Of a stretch of DNA of 64,000 bases, positions 1 through 8,946 are shown in pieces. Source of the stretch: Billgrantia montanilacus (GTDB lineage Bacteria > Pseudomonadota > Gammaproteobacteria > Pseudomonadales > Halomonadaceae); NCBI RefSeq assembly GCF_003336675.1, contig NZ_QPII01000002.1, forward strand, positions 520,545-584,544, read 5' to 3'. The notes under the pieces were generated by a model. It ran no database searches and was not told the origin of the DNA. It worked only from the letters and a program-made list of their open reading frames with translations. Every line of letters starts with the position of its first letter. The first letter of the stretch is position 1. Both the position numbers and the translations under genes were made by a program.

Positions 1-2
1 GC

Positions 3-1262
3 ATTTCGGCGAGCTGGATCGCCGTTGGCCTGTTGATCGGCACCTGGCTCAACTGGCTGCTCGTGGCACGCCGACTGCGCCTCTACAGCTTCAAGGTCAG
101 CGACGCCCTGACCCTGCCGGAGTACTTCGCCAACCGCTTCCAGGACAAGACGCAGCTGTTGAGGGTGATCTCGGCCATCTTCATCCTGATGTTCTTCCTC
201 TTCTATACCAGCTCCGGTCTGGTGGCCGGTGGCCGGCTGTTCGAGACGGTGTTCGGTTATGATTACACTGTCGCCGTGACCATCGGCACCATTGCGATCA
301 TCTCCTATACCTTCTTCGGCGGCTTCCTGGCGGTATCCTGGACCGACCTGATCCAGGGTCTGATGATGGCAGCGGCGCTGGCCATCGTTCCGGTCATCGC
401 CTTCAGCGACCTGGGCGGTACCAGCGGCGCTGGCGCCGCACTGGCGGCCGAGAGCGAGCACATGCTCGCCTGGTTCCGCGATGCCTCCACCGGCGAGGCA
501 CTGACCACCATCGGTATCATCAGCTCGCTGGCCTGGGGCCTGGGTTACTTCGGCCAGCCCCACATCCTGGCTCGCTTCGCCGCGATTCGCAGCGCCCGCG
601 ACATTCCTGCCGCCCGCCGCATCGCCGTCTCCTGGACCGCCATCGCGCTGGTCAGTTCCATTGCTGTGGGCCTCCTCGGGGTGGGTTTCGTGCAGCGCGA
701 CCTGGCCGATGGCGAGACGGTCTTCATGGTGATGGTCAACATCATCTTCCATCCGGTGATCGCCGGCATCCTGCTGGCCGCCATCCTGGCCGCCATCATG
801 TCCACCGCCGATTCGCAGCTGCTGGTCTCCTCCTCGGCCCTGACCGACGACTTCTACAAGGCGATCTTCCGCAAGGATGCCAGCCAGACAGAGCTGGTCT
901 GGGTCGGTCGCTTTGCTGTCATCGGTATCGCCGTGCTCGCCTACCTGCTGGCACTCAACCCCGATGCCACCGTGCTCGATCTGGTGGCCTACGCCTGGGC
1001 CGGCTTCGGTGCCGCCTTCGGCCCGGCGCTGATCATGTCGCTCTACTGGCGGCGCATGAACAAGTGGGGTGCGCTCGCCGGCATCGTGGTGGGTGGCGTG
1101 ACAGTAGTGGTATGGGCCGAGATCTCCGGCGGCATCTTCGATCTCTACGAGATCGTGCCGGGTGTGATCCTGGCCTATGTCGCCATCATGGTGGCAAGCC
1201 TTGCCACCGAAGAGCCCGACCTGCGGGTCACCGCCGATTTCGATACCTTCGAAGAAGCCTGA
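3..1262 (+). CDS. putP: Sodium/proline symporter PutP (5' end outside window)
   Basis: The gene imports proline with Na+ across the inner membrane, giving an osmoprotectant and a carbon source. The reading frame is open from base 3 with no start, so the first part of the gene lies left of the window; about 420 residues remain. The visible part is a run of hydrophobic helices typical of the solute:sodium symporter family, including the conserved stretch STADSQLLVSSSALTDDFYK on the cytoplasmic side, which PutP proteins share closely. It ends EEA-stop and is followed by a strong hairpin terminator. Proline uptake fits a halophile. Another SSS-family substrate is possible, but the STADSQLLV region makes PutP most likely. 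Confidence 0.9.
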   Translation: MSASWIAVGLLIGTWLNWLLVARRLRLYSFKVSDALTLPEYFANRFQDKTQLLRVISAIFILMFFLFYTSSGLVAGGRLFETVFGYDYTVAVTIGTIAIISYTFFGGFLAVSWTDLIQGLMMAAALAIVPVIAFSDLGGTSGAGAALAAESEHMLAWFRDASTGEALTTIGIISSLAWGLGYFGQPHILARFAAIRSARDIPAARRIAVSWTAIALVSSIAVGLLGVGFVQRDLADGETVFMVMVNIIFHPVIAGILLAAILAAIMSTADSQLLVSSSALTDDFYKAIFRKDASQTELVWVGRFAVIGIAVLAYLLALNPDATVLDLVAYAWAGFGAAFGPALIMSLYWRRMNKWGALAGIVVGGVTVVVWAEISGGIFDLYEIVPGVILAYVAIMVASLATEEPDLRVTADFDTFEEA

Positions 1263-1295
1263 CAGCACACGCCGATGGCACCCTGTCTGCCATTA

Positions 1296-1329
1296 GCGCA
1301 ACAAGCCGCCTTCGGGCGGCTTGTTGCGC
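1296..1329. terminator. Intrinsic terminator after putP, possibly bidirectional
   Basis: A perfect 15-bp stem (gcgcaacaagccgcc and its complement) encloses the tetraloop ttcg. It lies between putP and the convergent small membrane-protein gene. T residues follow only loosely on the plus side, so use by both convergent genes is inferred. Confidence 0.8.
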
Positions 1330-1345
1330 TTTCATCCCCACCGTT

Positions 1346-1642
1346 TCATGCCAACCACAGGCCACGGACCACCACGATCAGCGTGAACGCCCCCAGGGCC
1401 GCCAGGTTCCAGGGCGGCGTAGTGGCGCGCCTCTGCCAGTGGCGACGCAGCGTCAGTCCCATCGGCTGCATGAAGGCCGCTCCCAGCGCCCAGAAACCCA
1501 GGCCAATCGCTGGGAGGCGCAGCGGCATGGGCAGACCGCTGATCAACTCGGGGTGCAGCAATAGCGAGAGGGCCAAGCCTGCCGCCAACAGCATGGCGCC
1601 CATCGCCAACCAGACCGGTCGCTCGTTCGTCATACTCTTCAT
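1346..1642 (-). CDS. Small conserved inner-membrane protein, function unknown
   Basis: The product is a 98-residue protein with three predicted hydrophobic segments (roughly residues 10-28, 36-55 and 80-97) and a short basic loop (LRRHWQRR) between the second and third. I do not recognise a named family. The start at 1642 is chosen because an aggag ribosome-binding site lies 6 nt before it; an upstream in-frame start would add ten polar residues without such a site. It is convergent with putP and shares the hairpin between them. No promoter was clearly identified and no function is proposed. Confidence 0.6.
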   Translation of the reverse strand: MKSMTNERPVWLAMGAMLLAAGLALSLLLHPELISGLPMPLRLPAIGLGFWALGAAFMQPMGLTLRRHWQRRATTPPWNLAALGAFTLIVVVRGLWLA

Positions 1643-1839
1643 TACCTGCTCCTTCCGATCGACTATAGACAAGGCTTAGCCCCTCGCGCTCCTCCACGCC
1701 AATATTGCGCCACAGCAATAGTTATACACACTAGTGCCCTTGACCGTTCCATCTCAGGAGGAAAAGAGGCGCTTAATTTAGAGAAATGTCGCTATTCATC
1801 CTGCCTATCGTGCTCATAACAAAATTAAACAAGACTTTT

Positions 1840-1859
1840 AGAAACGGTGTTTCTATACT
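1840..1859 (+). promoter_or_regulatory. Promoter of first ompW gene with overlapping palindrome
   Basis: The hexamer tatact at 1854-1859 is a good -10 element upstream of the first OmpW gene. It is directly abutted by the inverted repeat AGAAAC-ggt-GTTTCT (1840-1854), well placed for a repressor or activator. The surrounding 1790-1860 stretch is AT-rich against a GC-rich background. The regulator is unknown; the palindrome is not a canonical FNR, Fur or Pho site. Confidence 0.5.
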
Positions 1860-1916
1860 AGGGGCAGTTCAATAGGCCGGACTCTTCCGGCCAGCGTCGA
1901 CCAGGAGAACGCACTG

Positions 1917-2525
1917 ATGAAAACGACTCGCTTGATTCCCGTGGCTGTCATTGCCGCCAGTTGCGCCTTCGTCAGCCAGGCGGCCCTGGCCTACAGCGCC
2001 GGAGACACCTTCGTACGCGGTGGCTTCGCCAAGTCCGATACCCGCTCTGACAGTGGCAACATCGGTGATGCCGACCTGGGCATCAGCAGCGGTGAGACCG
2101 GCTTCACCTTTGGCGCAGGCTACCTGTTCCACGACCAGATCGGCATCGAGCTCAACAGCTCCGAAAAGATCGAGCACAGCCTCAGCGCCGACGGTGCCGA
2201 TGCCGGGACCATCGATCGCATGCCGGTCAACCTGCTGGTGAACTACTACCCGCTGGGTGGATTTGATTCCCGCGTGCAGCCCTATGTCGGCGCCGGTCTC
2301 AACTACACTCGCTTCTCCGGCGAGCCCGATGGGATCGACGCACGTCGCTCCTATGGCGCCGTCGGCCAGGTGGGTATCGACCTGGCGGTCACCGACAACT
2401 TCATGCTCAACGGCTTCGCCAACTATGCCGACGTCGATTCTCGCCTGTCGCAAGGTGGCGAACGGGTGGGCACCGCCAAGGTCGACCCCATGACCATCGG
2501 CGGCGGCGTAACCTTCCGCTTCTAA
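1917..2525 (+). CDS. ompW: OmpW-family outer membrane protein, copy 1
   Basis: This 202-residue protein has a signal peptide (about residues 1-25, ending AALA) and a mature part predicted to form the eight-stranded OmpW beta-barrel for small hydrophobic solutes. Family hallmarks are AGYLFHDQIGIEL, the YYPLGG turn with QPYVGAGLNYT, and a C-terminal aromatic residue (TFRF) used by the BAM machinery. An aggag site precedes the ATG. A paralog lies immediately downstream, each gene with its own terminator, so they look like a tandem duplication transcribed separately. In other bacteria OmpW is linked to osmotic, iron and oxygen responses; the ligand here is not evident. Confidence 0.9.
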   Translation: MKTTRLIPVAVIAASCAFVSQAALAYSAGDTFVRGGFAKSDTRSDSGNIGDADLGISSGETGFTFGAGYLFHDQIGIELNSSEKIEHSLSADGADAGTIDRMPVNLLVNYYPLGGFDSRVQPYVGAGLNYTRFSGEPDGIDARRSYGAVGQVGIDLAVTDNFMLNGFANYADVDSRLSQGGERVGTAKVDPMTIGGGVTFRF

Positions 2526-2550
2526 AGCCGAACGAGACGATAGCAGGACG

Positions 2551-2575
2551 ACGCCGGGCATGCGCCCGGCGTTTT
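2551..2575 (+). terminator. Intrinsic terminator of first ompW
   Basis: A perfect 9-bp stem (acgccgggc with its complement) and an atgc loop run directly into a T-run 26 bp after the stop codon. Confidence 0.85.
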
Positions 2576-2747
2576 GCATCATGGGCACGTGTATGAAGGT
2601 CATGCGTATAAGTAATATTTGAAATACACTTTTAGTTGTCGGTAACAACTATTGTCATGGGTCAATAATTCATTCCCAGCCACTGACTAGACTGACTTCG
2701 TTCATGGCAGCCCGAGGCTGCCTCTTTGCAACGACAGGAGTCGACTC

Positions 2748-3377
2748 ATGCGCAAGCACCCACTTCCCATCCTGCTGACCGCCGGCCTGGCCGCCACTAC
2801 CTTCATTGCCAGCAGCCAGGCACTCGCCTACAGCGAAGGCGATTTCATCACCCGCGTGGGCGTTGCCCATGTCGACCCCAAGAGCAACAACGGCAGCCTG
2901 GCGGGCGACACAATCGATGTCGACGTGCGCAGCGACACCAACCTCGGCTTCACCCTGGGCTACCTGCTCCACGACAATTTTGGCGTCGAGCTGTTGGCGG
3001 CGCTTCCGTTCAAGCATGATATCCGGCTTGATGGCGCCGACGTTGCCTCTACCAAGCACCTGCCCCCGACCCTGACCGTGCAGTACTACCCGCTGGGCGG
3101 CACCGGATCTCAAATCCAGCCCTATGCCGGCATTGGCCTCAACTACACCACTTTCTTCAGTGAGAAAATCGATGGCTCGGCAGAACTCGACCTGAGCAGT
3201 TCCTGGGGTGCCGCGGGACAGCTGGGCGTCGACGTACGCCTGGACGACAACTGGGGCTTGAACGCCGCCGCCTGGTATATCGATATCGATACCGACGCCA
3301 GCCTGAATGGGACTGACATCGGCAAGGTGAGCATCGACCCCTGGGGCTTCATGGCTGGCATCAGCTATCGCTTCTGA
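2748..3377 (+). CDS. ompW: OmpW-family outer membrane protein, copy 2
   Basis: This 209-residue paralog of the preceding gene has a signal peptide ending ALAYSEGDF, the motif LGYLLHDNFGVELLAALPFKH, the YYPLGG turn followed by QPYAGIGLNYT, and a C-terminal SYRF. The motif LLAALPFKH is closer to canonical OmpW than the corresponding part of copy 1 (LNSSEKIEH), so this may be the ancestral copy. The 222-bp spacer between the two genes is AT-rich around 2610-2670 and probably carries an independent promoter. A strong terminator follows. Outer-membrane location is secure; the transported solute is unknown. Confidence 0.9.
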   Translation: MRKHPLPILLTAGLAATTFIASSQALAYSEGDFITRVGVAHVDPKSNNGSLAGDTIDVDVRSDTNLGFTLGYLLHDNFGVELLAALPFKHDIRLDGADVASTKHLPPTLTVQYYPLGGTGSQIQPYAGIGLNYTTFFSEKIDGSAELDLSSSWGAAGQLGVDVRLDDNWGLNAAAWYIDIDTDASLNGTDIGKVSIDPWGFMAGISYRF

Positions 3378-3400
3378 TTAGTGCCATGCCAACCCTGATA

Positions 3401-3432
3401 CAGCGAGGCCCGCCAGTCAGCGGGCCTCGCTG
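3401..3432. terminator. Hairpin terminator between ompW copy 2 and convergent gene
   Basis: A 13-bp perfect stem (cagcgaggcccgc with its complement) has a 6-nt loop and lies between two convergent genes. It probably serves both. Confidence 0.8.
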
Positions 3433-3447
3433 TCTAGTGGCAACCGG

Positions 3448-3948
3448 TTAACGCGGGGTATGACGCGACAACCCCAGCAGATTCAGCGTGGGATCGTCCA
3501 GGCCGACAACGGCCTCCACGCCAGCCAGCTTCCGGTGGTACTCGGCGCTGAGGAAAGGCTGGCCGGCGAGCAGGTGCGCGAGGTATTCACGGGCTGGCTT
3601 CAGGGCGTTGGCCGTGGTGCCGGGGGCGGCGATATACACCCAGGCATCGAAGGCTCCCTCTTCGGTAACGACTGGCAACCGATGGCGCTGATACTCATGT
3701 GGATAACCTTCGTAAGGATCCATCAGCTCGATCTGCCCGGGCTCAACAAGCTCGAACAGTGCCCCCTCGACTCGCTCATCGACCACGGGTACGACATTGG
3801 CATGGGCGATCCCGGCAACCCGCGACGCCTTGTCGAAGCGCAGCGCATAATCATGCAGCACACCCGCCAGGGAGCGCTGGGTTGCACCAATACGTGCTTC
3901 GACCCGGGCCGTGTTCATGTTGCTGCCATAGGCGAAGTAGTAAGACAT
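3448..3948 (-). CDS. Gamma-glutamylcyclotransferase-like protein
   Basis: This 166-residue protein has the N-terminal YFAYGSNM signature (residues 4-11) that forms the substrate pocket of the GGCT/AIG2-like fold. The conserved acidic residue expected near the middle is plausibly in VEGALFELVEPGQIELMD. Members cyclise gamma-glutamyl amines to 5-oxoproline, but many bacterial homologs have untested substrates. It lies 20 bp downstream of the YqcC gene on the same strand, so the two may be cotranscribed. The fold assignment is firm and the exact reaction is inferred. Confidence 0.8.
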   Translation of the reverse strand: MSYYFAYGSNMNTARVEARIGATQRSLAGVLHDYALRFDKASRVAGIAHANVVPVVDERVEGALFELVEPGQIELMDPYEGYPHEYQRHRLPVVTEEGAFDAWVYIAAPGTTANALKPAREYLAHLLAGQPFLSAEYHRKLAGVEAVVGLDDPTLNLLGLSRHTPR

Positions 3949-3968
3949 TTGCGTCTCGCTATCCTGGG

Positions 3969-4301
3969 TCAGTTTTCCGTCACCAACCGATCGATCTCTT
4001 CCACTGCCTTGCAGATCAAGAGCCGGTCGGTGGAGCGCGTTCCCTGCTGCGTCAGGTAGGCCTCCATTGCCGGAGCCACGTCACACTTCTCCGGCATCGG
4101 CCCACCCGCCTCGACCAGGGCATCCAGCCGCGCAATGAAGACGAAGCGCAGCCACTGCGGCAACGCCATGGTATCGATGCAGAACGGCTGCTGACTGGCC
4201 AAGGCATCGGCGTCGGGCCGCGCCACACGCCACATGTTGGTGGCCTTCATAGTGGCTTCCAGCCGGCGTAGCGCTACGTCGAGTTCCTCGTAGACGGTCA
4301 T
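3969..4301 (-). CDS. yqcC: YqcC family protein (DUF446)
   Basis: This small soluble protein of about 110 residues matches E. coli YqcC along its length: an N-terminal helix ending LRRLEATMKATNMW, the central QPFCIDTMALPQWLRFVFIARLD segment and a C-terminal helix. The biochemical role is unknown. The start at 4301 is preferred because gaggtg lies at good spacing and the N-terminus then aligns with YqcC; an in-frame ATG at 4331 with an aggaacgag site would add ten residues. It is divergent from the DUF3549 gene, with a 259-bp spacer. Confidence 0.8.
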   Translation of the reverse strand: MTVYEELDVALRRLEATMKATNMWRVARPDADALASQQPFCIDTMALPQWLRFVFIARLDALVEAGGPMPEKCDVAPAMEAYLTQQGTRSTDRLLICKAVEEIDRLVTEN

Positions 4302-4560
4302 GTCGGGCACCTCGCTTGCATTGAGTTCCATTATCTCGTTCCTGTTCCGCCCTGGCCACCCCGTCCTGCAGCGCTCTATACACAGATATCCTGCACGAGC
4401 CTGTGGATAAACTATGGAAAGCTGCCCTTGCCCCCGATGGGCAGGGCGCTGGAAGCGACCGGTCAATTCTTGACCAGATTCTTCAGCACCCAACCCACGG
4501 CAGTGGCTGACAAGCCCCCGGGGGGCAAGGTAGAGTGCACGCTTCAAGAAGGGAGCCGAC

Positions 4561-5583
4561 ATGCAGCCGATCCATACGCTTCACGATTTTTTCGTGCGCA
4601 CCGGTGCCGAAGTGCGGGCCTATCACCTTGGGCGGCGGGTCGAACCCTGCACCCTGGACATCCTGGCCGATTTCGAAATCGGCCAACTCCCCTGGCCCAA
4701 CCCATGGCAGGGCCAGGCCAGGGTGGGCCTGGTGTTTCGCCTCGGCGACGTGAGCGACCCATTGATCTGGTTCCTGTCGCTGCCACTGGATGAGCAGGGC
4801 CAGCTGGTACCCGCCTCGCGTGACGCCTTCCTTCAGCGTCTGCTGGAGACGCTGGGTCGCAGCGTACAGCAGGTAGGCCGCAGCCAGCCGGGCGAATCAA
4901 TCGACAACCTGATGAAGGACAACCCGCTGGCCTTCACCCCCTCGCTGCACTTCCAGGCGATGCTGCATGCCCGGGCAAGCCATGACATGGGCAAGCCCGC
5001 CAGCCCCTACCTGGAGCCCGTGGAAGCGTATCTCAGCGGCCAACAGCCCCTGGCCTGGCAGGCATTGGGACTGCAGGGATTGGCCGACTACGCGGTGCGT
5101 CTGGACGAAGAGGCTAGCCAGGTGCTGGCCGAGCGGCTACCCGCCCTCCCCGGCGAGGTACTGACTTCTCTATGCTACTGCCTTGAGCATGTCGACGTGC
5201 CCGCCACCCTGGCATTGGCGATACGCCACCGGGGAGAAGGCGCCGCTGCCGAGGGTGAGCTCGAGAGCTTCTGCGCCTGTGTTCGTGCCGTCAGCGGTGC
5301 CGCCATGGCCGGCGAGTGGTTCGATACCCTGCTGGATGACCCCAATGCCTGTGGCCCGGACCTGCTGGCGGCCATGGCCGGGCGGGGCTGGCGACACCTG
5401 GAACATACCGAGCGCCTGCCCCGTTTTCTGAACCGGCTGGCGGAGACACCACAAGCCGACTTTGCGGCCATGGCCCGGGACCTCGCCCTGATACCGCGTC
5501 TGCGGCTACCGGTGCTGATGGTGCTGCGAGAAGCCGCTCCGGGATCGGCCATCGGCCAGCGCCTCGCTGGGCTCGGCCACTGA
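4561..5583 (+). CDS. DUF3549 family protein
   Basis: This 340-residue soluble protein has no signal peptide or membrane helix. Its N-terminal half carries conserved-looking IGQLPWPNPWQGQA and PLIWFLSLPLDEQG segments, and its C-terminal half is helical and HEAT-like (repeated DLLAAMAGR and DFAAMARDLALIPRL helices). The start HTLHDFFVRTGAEVRAYHLG and the length fit the uncharacterised DUF3549 family, from recall rather than a search. An aagaaggga site precedes the ATG. The gene lies 25 bp before the RimB-like gene, suggesting one operon DUF3549-rimB-rimK. Confidence 0.65.
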   Translation: MQPIHTLHDFFVRTGAEVRAYHLGRRVEPCTLDILADFEIGQLPWPNPWQGQARVGLVFRLGDVSDPLIWFLSLPLDEQGQLVPASRDAFLQRLLETLGRSVQQVGRSQPGESIDNLMKDNPLAFTPSLHFQAMLHARASHDMGKPASPYLEPVEAYLSGQQPLAWQALGLQGLADYAVRLDEEASQVLAERLPALPGEVLTSLCYCLEHVDVPATLALAIRHRGEGAAAEGELESFCACVRAVSGAAMAGEWFDTLLDDPNACGPDLLAAMAGRGWRHLEHTERLPRFLNRLAETPQADFAAMARDLALIPRLRLPVLMVLREAAPGSAIGQRLAGLGH

Positions 5584-5608
5584 AGTACGGAAACCAGGAA
5601 GTGAATCG

Positions 5609-6046
5609 ATGAAGGAACTGCCCTACACTCCCAAGGCTGTCATCGGACGCCTCGAGATGGTCACGCTGCCGACGATCGGCGTTACCGTCTGCGCCAAGAT
5701 CGATACGGGTGCCTATACCTCTGCCCTGCATGCGGAGGACATCGAGATCTTCGAAGAAGAGGGTCACCTGTGGGTCAGCTTCACCACCCGCAGTGGTGGC
5801 CAGGAGACACCACCCCATGTCTTTCGCACCCACCTGCACGACCGCCGCCGCGTGACGAGTTCCAATGGCCACAAGGAGTGGCGCTACGTCATTCGTACGC
5901 CGATGCAGATGGGCGAACTAGAAGTGATGGTAGAACTGACCCTGACCGACCGCAGCGACATGCGCTACCCCATGCTGCTTGGCCGCCGCGCCCTGCGCCG
6001 CCTGCTGGTGGCTCCCGGCGCCACCTTCCTGCACGGCGAGCCTTGA
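5609..6046 (+). CDS. RimB-like retropepsin (annotated as putative ATP-dependent zinc protease)
   Basis: This 145-residue protein belongs to the RimB family. It contains [13 protein letters not shown] (residues about 30-42), the D-T-G-A signature of retropepsin-like aspartic proteases, and the second-half motif [10 protein letters not shown]. The family's common name, ATP-dependent zinc protease, is not supported by any zinc motif in this sequence. It lies 32 bp upstream of rimK. In Pseudomonas, RimB acts with RimK in a system that adjusts glutamate tails on ribosomal protein S6, so the same pairing is inferred here. No separate RimA gene is visible. Confidence 0.85.
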   Translation: MKELPYTPKAVIGRLEMVTLPTIGVTVCAKIDTGAYTSALHAEDIEIFEEEGHLWVSFTTRSGGQETPPHVFRTHLHDRRRVTSSNGHKEWRYVIRTPMQMGELEVMVELTLTDRSDMRYPMLLGRRALRRLLVAPGATFLHGEP

Positions 6047-6078
6047 CCCCCACACGCCCCTCGACTTCGGAGTCCTCG

Positions 6079-6987
6079 ATGCATATCGCGATATTGTCCC
6101 GCAATCGTAATCTCTACTCCACACGTCGCCTGGTGGAAGCCGCCGAGAACCGCGGCCACAGCATTCGGGTCGTGGATACCCTGCGCTGCTACATGAGCAT
6201 CGCGGCACACCACCCCTCGATCCACCTCAAGGGACAGGAACTCGAACATTTCGATGCCGTGATTCCGCGCATCGGGGCATCGGTAACCTTCTACGGCTGC
6301 GCCGTGCTGCGCCAGTTCGAGATGATGGGTACCTATGTGGTCAACGACTCGGTTGGCATCACGCGCTCCCGGGACAAGCTGCGCTCGCTGCAACTGCTCT
6401 CGCGCAAGGGCCTGGGGCTGCCCATCACCGGTTTTGCCCACTCTCCCGACGACATTCCAGACCTGATCACCATGGTCAAGGGGGCGCCGCTTGTCATCAA
6501 GCTGCTCGAAGGGACTCAGGGCATCGGCGTGGTACTCGCCGAGACCAACCAGGCCGCCGAGTCGGTCATCCAGGCCTTCATGGGCATGAAGGCGAATATC
6601 ATGGTGCAGGAGTACATCAAGGAGGCCAAAGGGGCCGACATTCGCTGCTTCGTGATCGGCGACAAGGTGGTAGCCTCCATGAAGCGTCAGGCCGCCGATG
6701 GGGAGTTCCGCTCCAACCTGCATCGCGGGGGCAGCGCCAGCGTGATCCGTATCACGCCTGAGGAGCGCTCCACGGCAATCCGGGCAGCCAAGGCCATGGG
6801 ATTGAGGGTCGCTGGTGTCGATTTGTTGCGCGCCAATCACGGTCCGGTGATCATGGAGGTCAACTCGTCTCCCGGCTTGCAGGGCATTGAAACCGCTACC
6901 GGCAAGGATATTGCCGGCCTGATTATCGAGCATCTGGAAAAACACTCAATCACGCCCCGCAAGACGCCGGCCAAGCCAAAGGGTTGA
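6079..6987 (+). CDS. rimK: Ribosomal protein S6--L-glutamate ligase RimK
   Basis: RimK adds glutamate residues to the C-terminus of ribosomal protein S6 using ATP. The 302-residue sequence follows E. coli RimK closely throughout: [14 protein letters not shown] at the start, [15 protein letters not shown], the ATP-grasp segment [48 protein letters not shown] and the metal-binding end [14 protein letters not shown]. The ATG at 6079 matches the family N-terminus; the open frame continues further upstream inside rimB but that part is non-homologous. It follows the RimB-like gene in the same operon. Confidence 0.95.
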   Translation: MHIAILSRNRNLYSTRRLVEAAENRGHSIRVVDTLRCYMSIAAHHPSIHLKGQELEHFDAVIPRIGASVTFYGCAVLRQFEMMGTYVVNDSVGITRSRDKLRSLQLLSRKGLGLPITGFAHSPDDIPDLITMVKGAPLVIKLLEGTQGIGVVLAETNQAAESVIQAFMGMKANIMVQEYIKEAKGADIRCFVIGDKVVASMKRQAADGEFRSNLHRGGSASVIRITPEERSTAIRAAKAMGLRVAGVDLLRANHGPVIMEVNSSPGLQGIETATGKDIAGLIIEHLEKHSITPRKTPAKPKG

Positions 6988-7068
6988 ACCGGCAATTAAT
7001 TTACCGGGGGGGTGGCAAAAGGACGGCGAGACCCCCACAATCTGCGTCACCGGAGGAGGTGACCGCTC

Positions 7069-7512
7069 ATGTTTCTCGACAATCGCCAAGTGGCGATGGA
7101 CGGCGTTCTGGAAGCGCTGGCCGACAGCATCGATTATTTTCAGGACAATCTGGAGCGCCTGCGCCCGTCGCTGCGCGAAGCCCTCAAGCCCCACTACGAG
7201 GCCAGGGCCAAGGCGATGCGCCAGCTCCAGGAGCTTGCCAGGCACCATCTCAAGCTGCTCCCCCGGGATGCCGATGTCGAGCGCGACGACTACATGTGGC
7301 TCTGGAGCCGATTGAAGAGCTTCGTTGGCAACGAAAGTCAGGTCGTCATCGGCGAACTGCTGGAGCAGGAGCGCGTGCTGATGCAGGCACTCTCCACCCT
7401 GTTCACGCATCCCCTGCCCGACCCCCTGGAGCCCATCGCCGAAGAGTGCTGGCAGCAGTGCCGCGCTCTGATCCGTGAGCTCTATCGGCTACAGAAGCAA
7501 CGTCAGCGTTAG
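7069..7512 (+). CDS. Helical-bundle protein, possibly DUF2383/PA2169-like
   Basis: This 147-residue, all-helical, charged soluble protein is preceded by a strong ggaggtg ribosome-binding site. The pattern of a central W-x-x-LK segment (MWLWSRLKSFVGNES) followed by a helix with LLEQERVLMQALS and a last helix with CRALIRELYRLQKQ recalls four-helix ferritin-like DUF2383 proteins, but I am not certain. It is 81 bp downstream of rimK and may be cotranscribed. No metal-ligand set typical of ferritins is obvious. It is convergent with sanA. Confidence 0.55.
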   Translation: MFLDNRQVAMDGVLEALADSIDYFQDNLERLRPSLREALKPHYEARAKAMRQLQELARHHLKLLPRDADVERDDYMWLWSRLKSFVGNESQVVIGELLEQERVLMQALSTLFTHPLPDPLEPIAEECWQQCRALIRELYRLQKQRQR

Positions 7513-7544
7513 AAACTGCTTCAGCAAAAACCAAGGCGTTGGCG

Positions 7545-8285
7545 CTACTCCGCCAGGTCTTCCTCGCCGGTTCCGACCTCGTCGAGAGCTCCGTCGATCA
7601 TGACGGCATTCCAAATCTGTGGAGCGATCTCCAGTGGCTCGACGGGACCCAGGAAATAGGGCTCTCGGCCCCAGAGATAGAGATCCCCCACGGTTGACGC
7701 CCTGGCAACCCACTCCCTGGCCTGCAGCCGCCATAGCCCGGCTACTGGCCGCTCCGGCGCGGCACAGCCAACCGCATCTACACCCAGTGCATCGGCAATG
7801 AAGAGCGCCCGGGGAAGATGCCAGGACTGGGTGACCAGCAGGGCCCGTTCGACGTCGAATACATCCCTCGCCCGAGCCAGGGTGTCGAAGGTGCTAAAGC
7901 CGGCATAGTCGAGCGTCATGTCCTCGTGACGCACGTGTTGTCCGCGCAGGTCGCGCCACATGGTCACGGGCTCGTTGTAATAACGGGTCCGGTTGTCGCC
8001 GGAGAGCAGCAGATGTTCGACCCTGCCCAGCCGAATCAAGCGGGAGGCGGCATTGATTCGCGCATCGAAGTGAGGGTTGCGAACCCCGCTGCGGGTCCAG
8101 TGCGAGGTACCGAAGACGATGCCGACCCGCTCGGGCCCGCATAGCGGCAGCGCATGCTGGATACGACCCTGGGTCTGACTCAACACCCAGACGTTGGCTC
8201 CCACGAACAGCAGCGACGCCAGGAGCAGTGCGGCTCCCAGCGCCATAAGAAGTACCTTGAAGACTTTCCACAACAGCGCAACCAT
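7545..8285 (-). CDS. sanA: SanA/YdcF-family (DUF218) membrane protein
   Basis: This 246-residue protein has an N-terminal membrane anchor (about residues 8-30) and a periplasmic DUF218 domain. Visible motifs are VGIVFGTS near residue 55, HLLLSGDNRT, FSTFDTLARARDVF and LLVTQSWHLPRALFIA, all characteristic of SanA, a protein linked to envelope barrier function and vancomycin exclusion at high temperature. Its start lies 86 bp downstream of sufT on the same strand, but the function gives no reason to assign it to the SUF operon. Confidence 0.85.
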   Translation of the reverse strand: MVALLWKVFKVLLMALGAALLLASLLFVGANVWVLSQTQGRIQHALPLCGPERVGIVFGTSHWTRSGVRNPHFDARINAASRLIRLGRVEHLLLSGDNRTRYYNEPVTMWRDLRGQHVRHEDMTLDYAGFSTFDTLARARDVFDVERALLVTQSWHLPRALFIADALGVDAVGCAAPERPVAGLWRLQAREWVARASTVGDLYLWGREPYFLGPVEPLEIAPQIWNAVMIDGALDEVGTGEEDLAE

Positions 8286-8371
8286 CGATATCCCCGGACC
8301 GGCAATGGGGAAGCAGAAGCGCCGATTCGCGTTGCGAGTGCGAGAACCGCACCAATGAATCGGACCTGCGG

Positions 8372-8944
8372 CTAGAACATGCCCAGCTCGAGCTTCGCCT
8401 CGTCGCTCATCATCTCACGGCTCCAGGGTGGATCGAAGACGATTTCCGTGTGTACCTTACTGATCTGTGGCGCGCCGAGGATCTTGTTGCGTGCATCGGC
8501 GGCGATGACGTCCCCCATGCCGCAGCCCGGCGCGGTGAGGGTCATGCGGATGGTGACGAGGCGCTCCCCGGTGATCAGCCGCTCGATGCGACAACCATAG
8601 ACCAGCCCCAGGTCGACGATATTGACCGGGATCTCCGGGTCGAAGCAGGTGCGCAGCTGATCCCAGACGAACTGCTCTATCTCCTCCTCCGTGGCATCCT
8701 CGGGCAGTGTCGGCCGCGGCAAGGCCTCTAGCCCCAGGGCGTCGAGATTGGCTCCCTCGATCAGGTAGAGCCGACCCTCGTAGCCCACGCTGATCGAGCT
8801 GCCCTTGGCCTGCATCACACTGACGATGCTGTCCTCGGGCAGGGTGATGGTCTTGCCGAAAGGGATGGAAATCGCTGCCACGTCACGTTGCAACGGGAGC
8901 GTCTGCCCCCGCTCCAGCCTGGCAATCTGTTCGATATCGCTCAT
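8372..8944 (-). CDS. sufT: SUF system assembly protein SufT
   Basis: This 190-residue protein has an N-terminal extension and a C-terminal MIP18/DUF59 domain with FDPEIPVNIVDLGLVYG and the cysteine-bearing TLTAPGCGMGDVIAAD, as in SufT, which helps mature Fe-S proteins under high demand. The start at 8944 is two bases after the sufS stop, so translation is probably coupled. It is the last clear gene of the sufBCDS operon. An in-frame upstream extension exists inside sufS but is a shadow. Confidence 0.93.
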   Translation of the reverse strand: MSDIEQIARLERGQTLPLQRDVAAISIPFGKTITLPEDSIVSVMQAKGSSISVGYEGRLYLIEGANLDALGLEALPRPTLPEDATEEEIEQFVWDQLRTCFDPEIPVNIVDLGLVYGCRIERLITGERLVTIRMTLTAPGCGMGDVIAADARNKILGAPQISKVHTEIVFDPPWSREMMSDEAKLELGMF

Positions 8945-8946
8945 GC

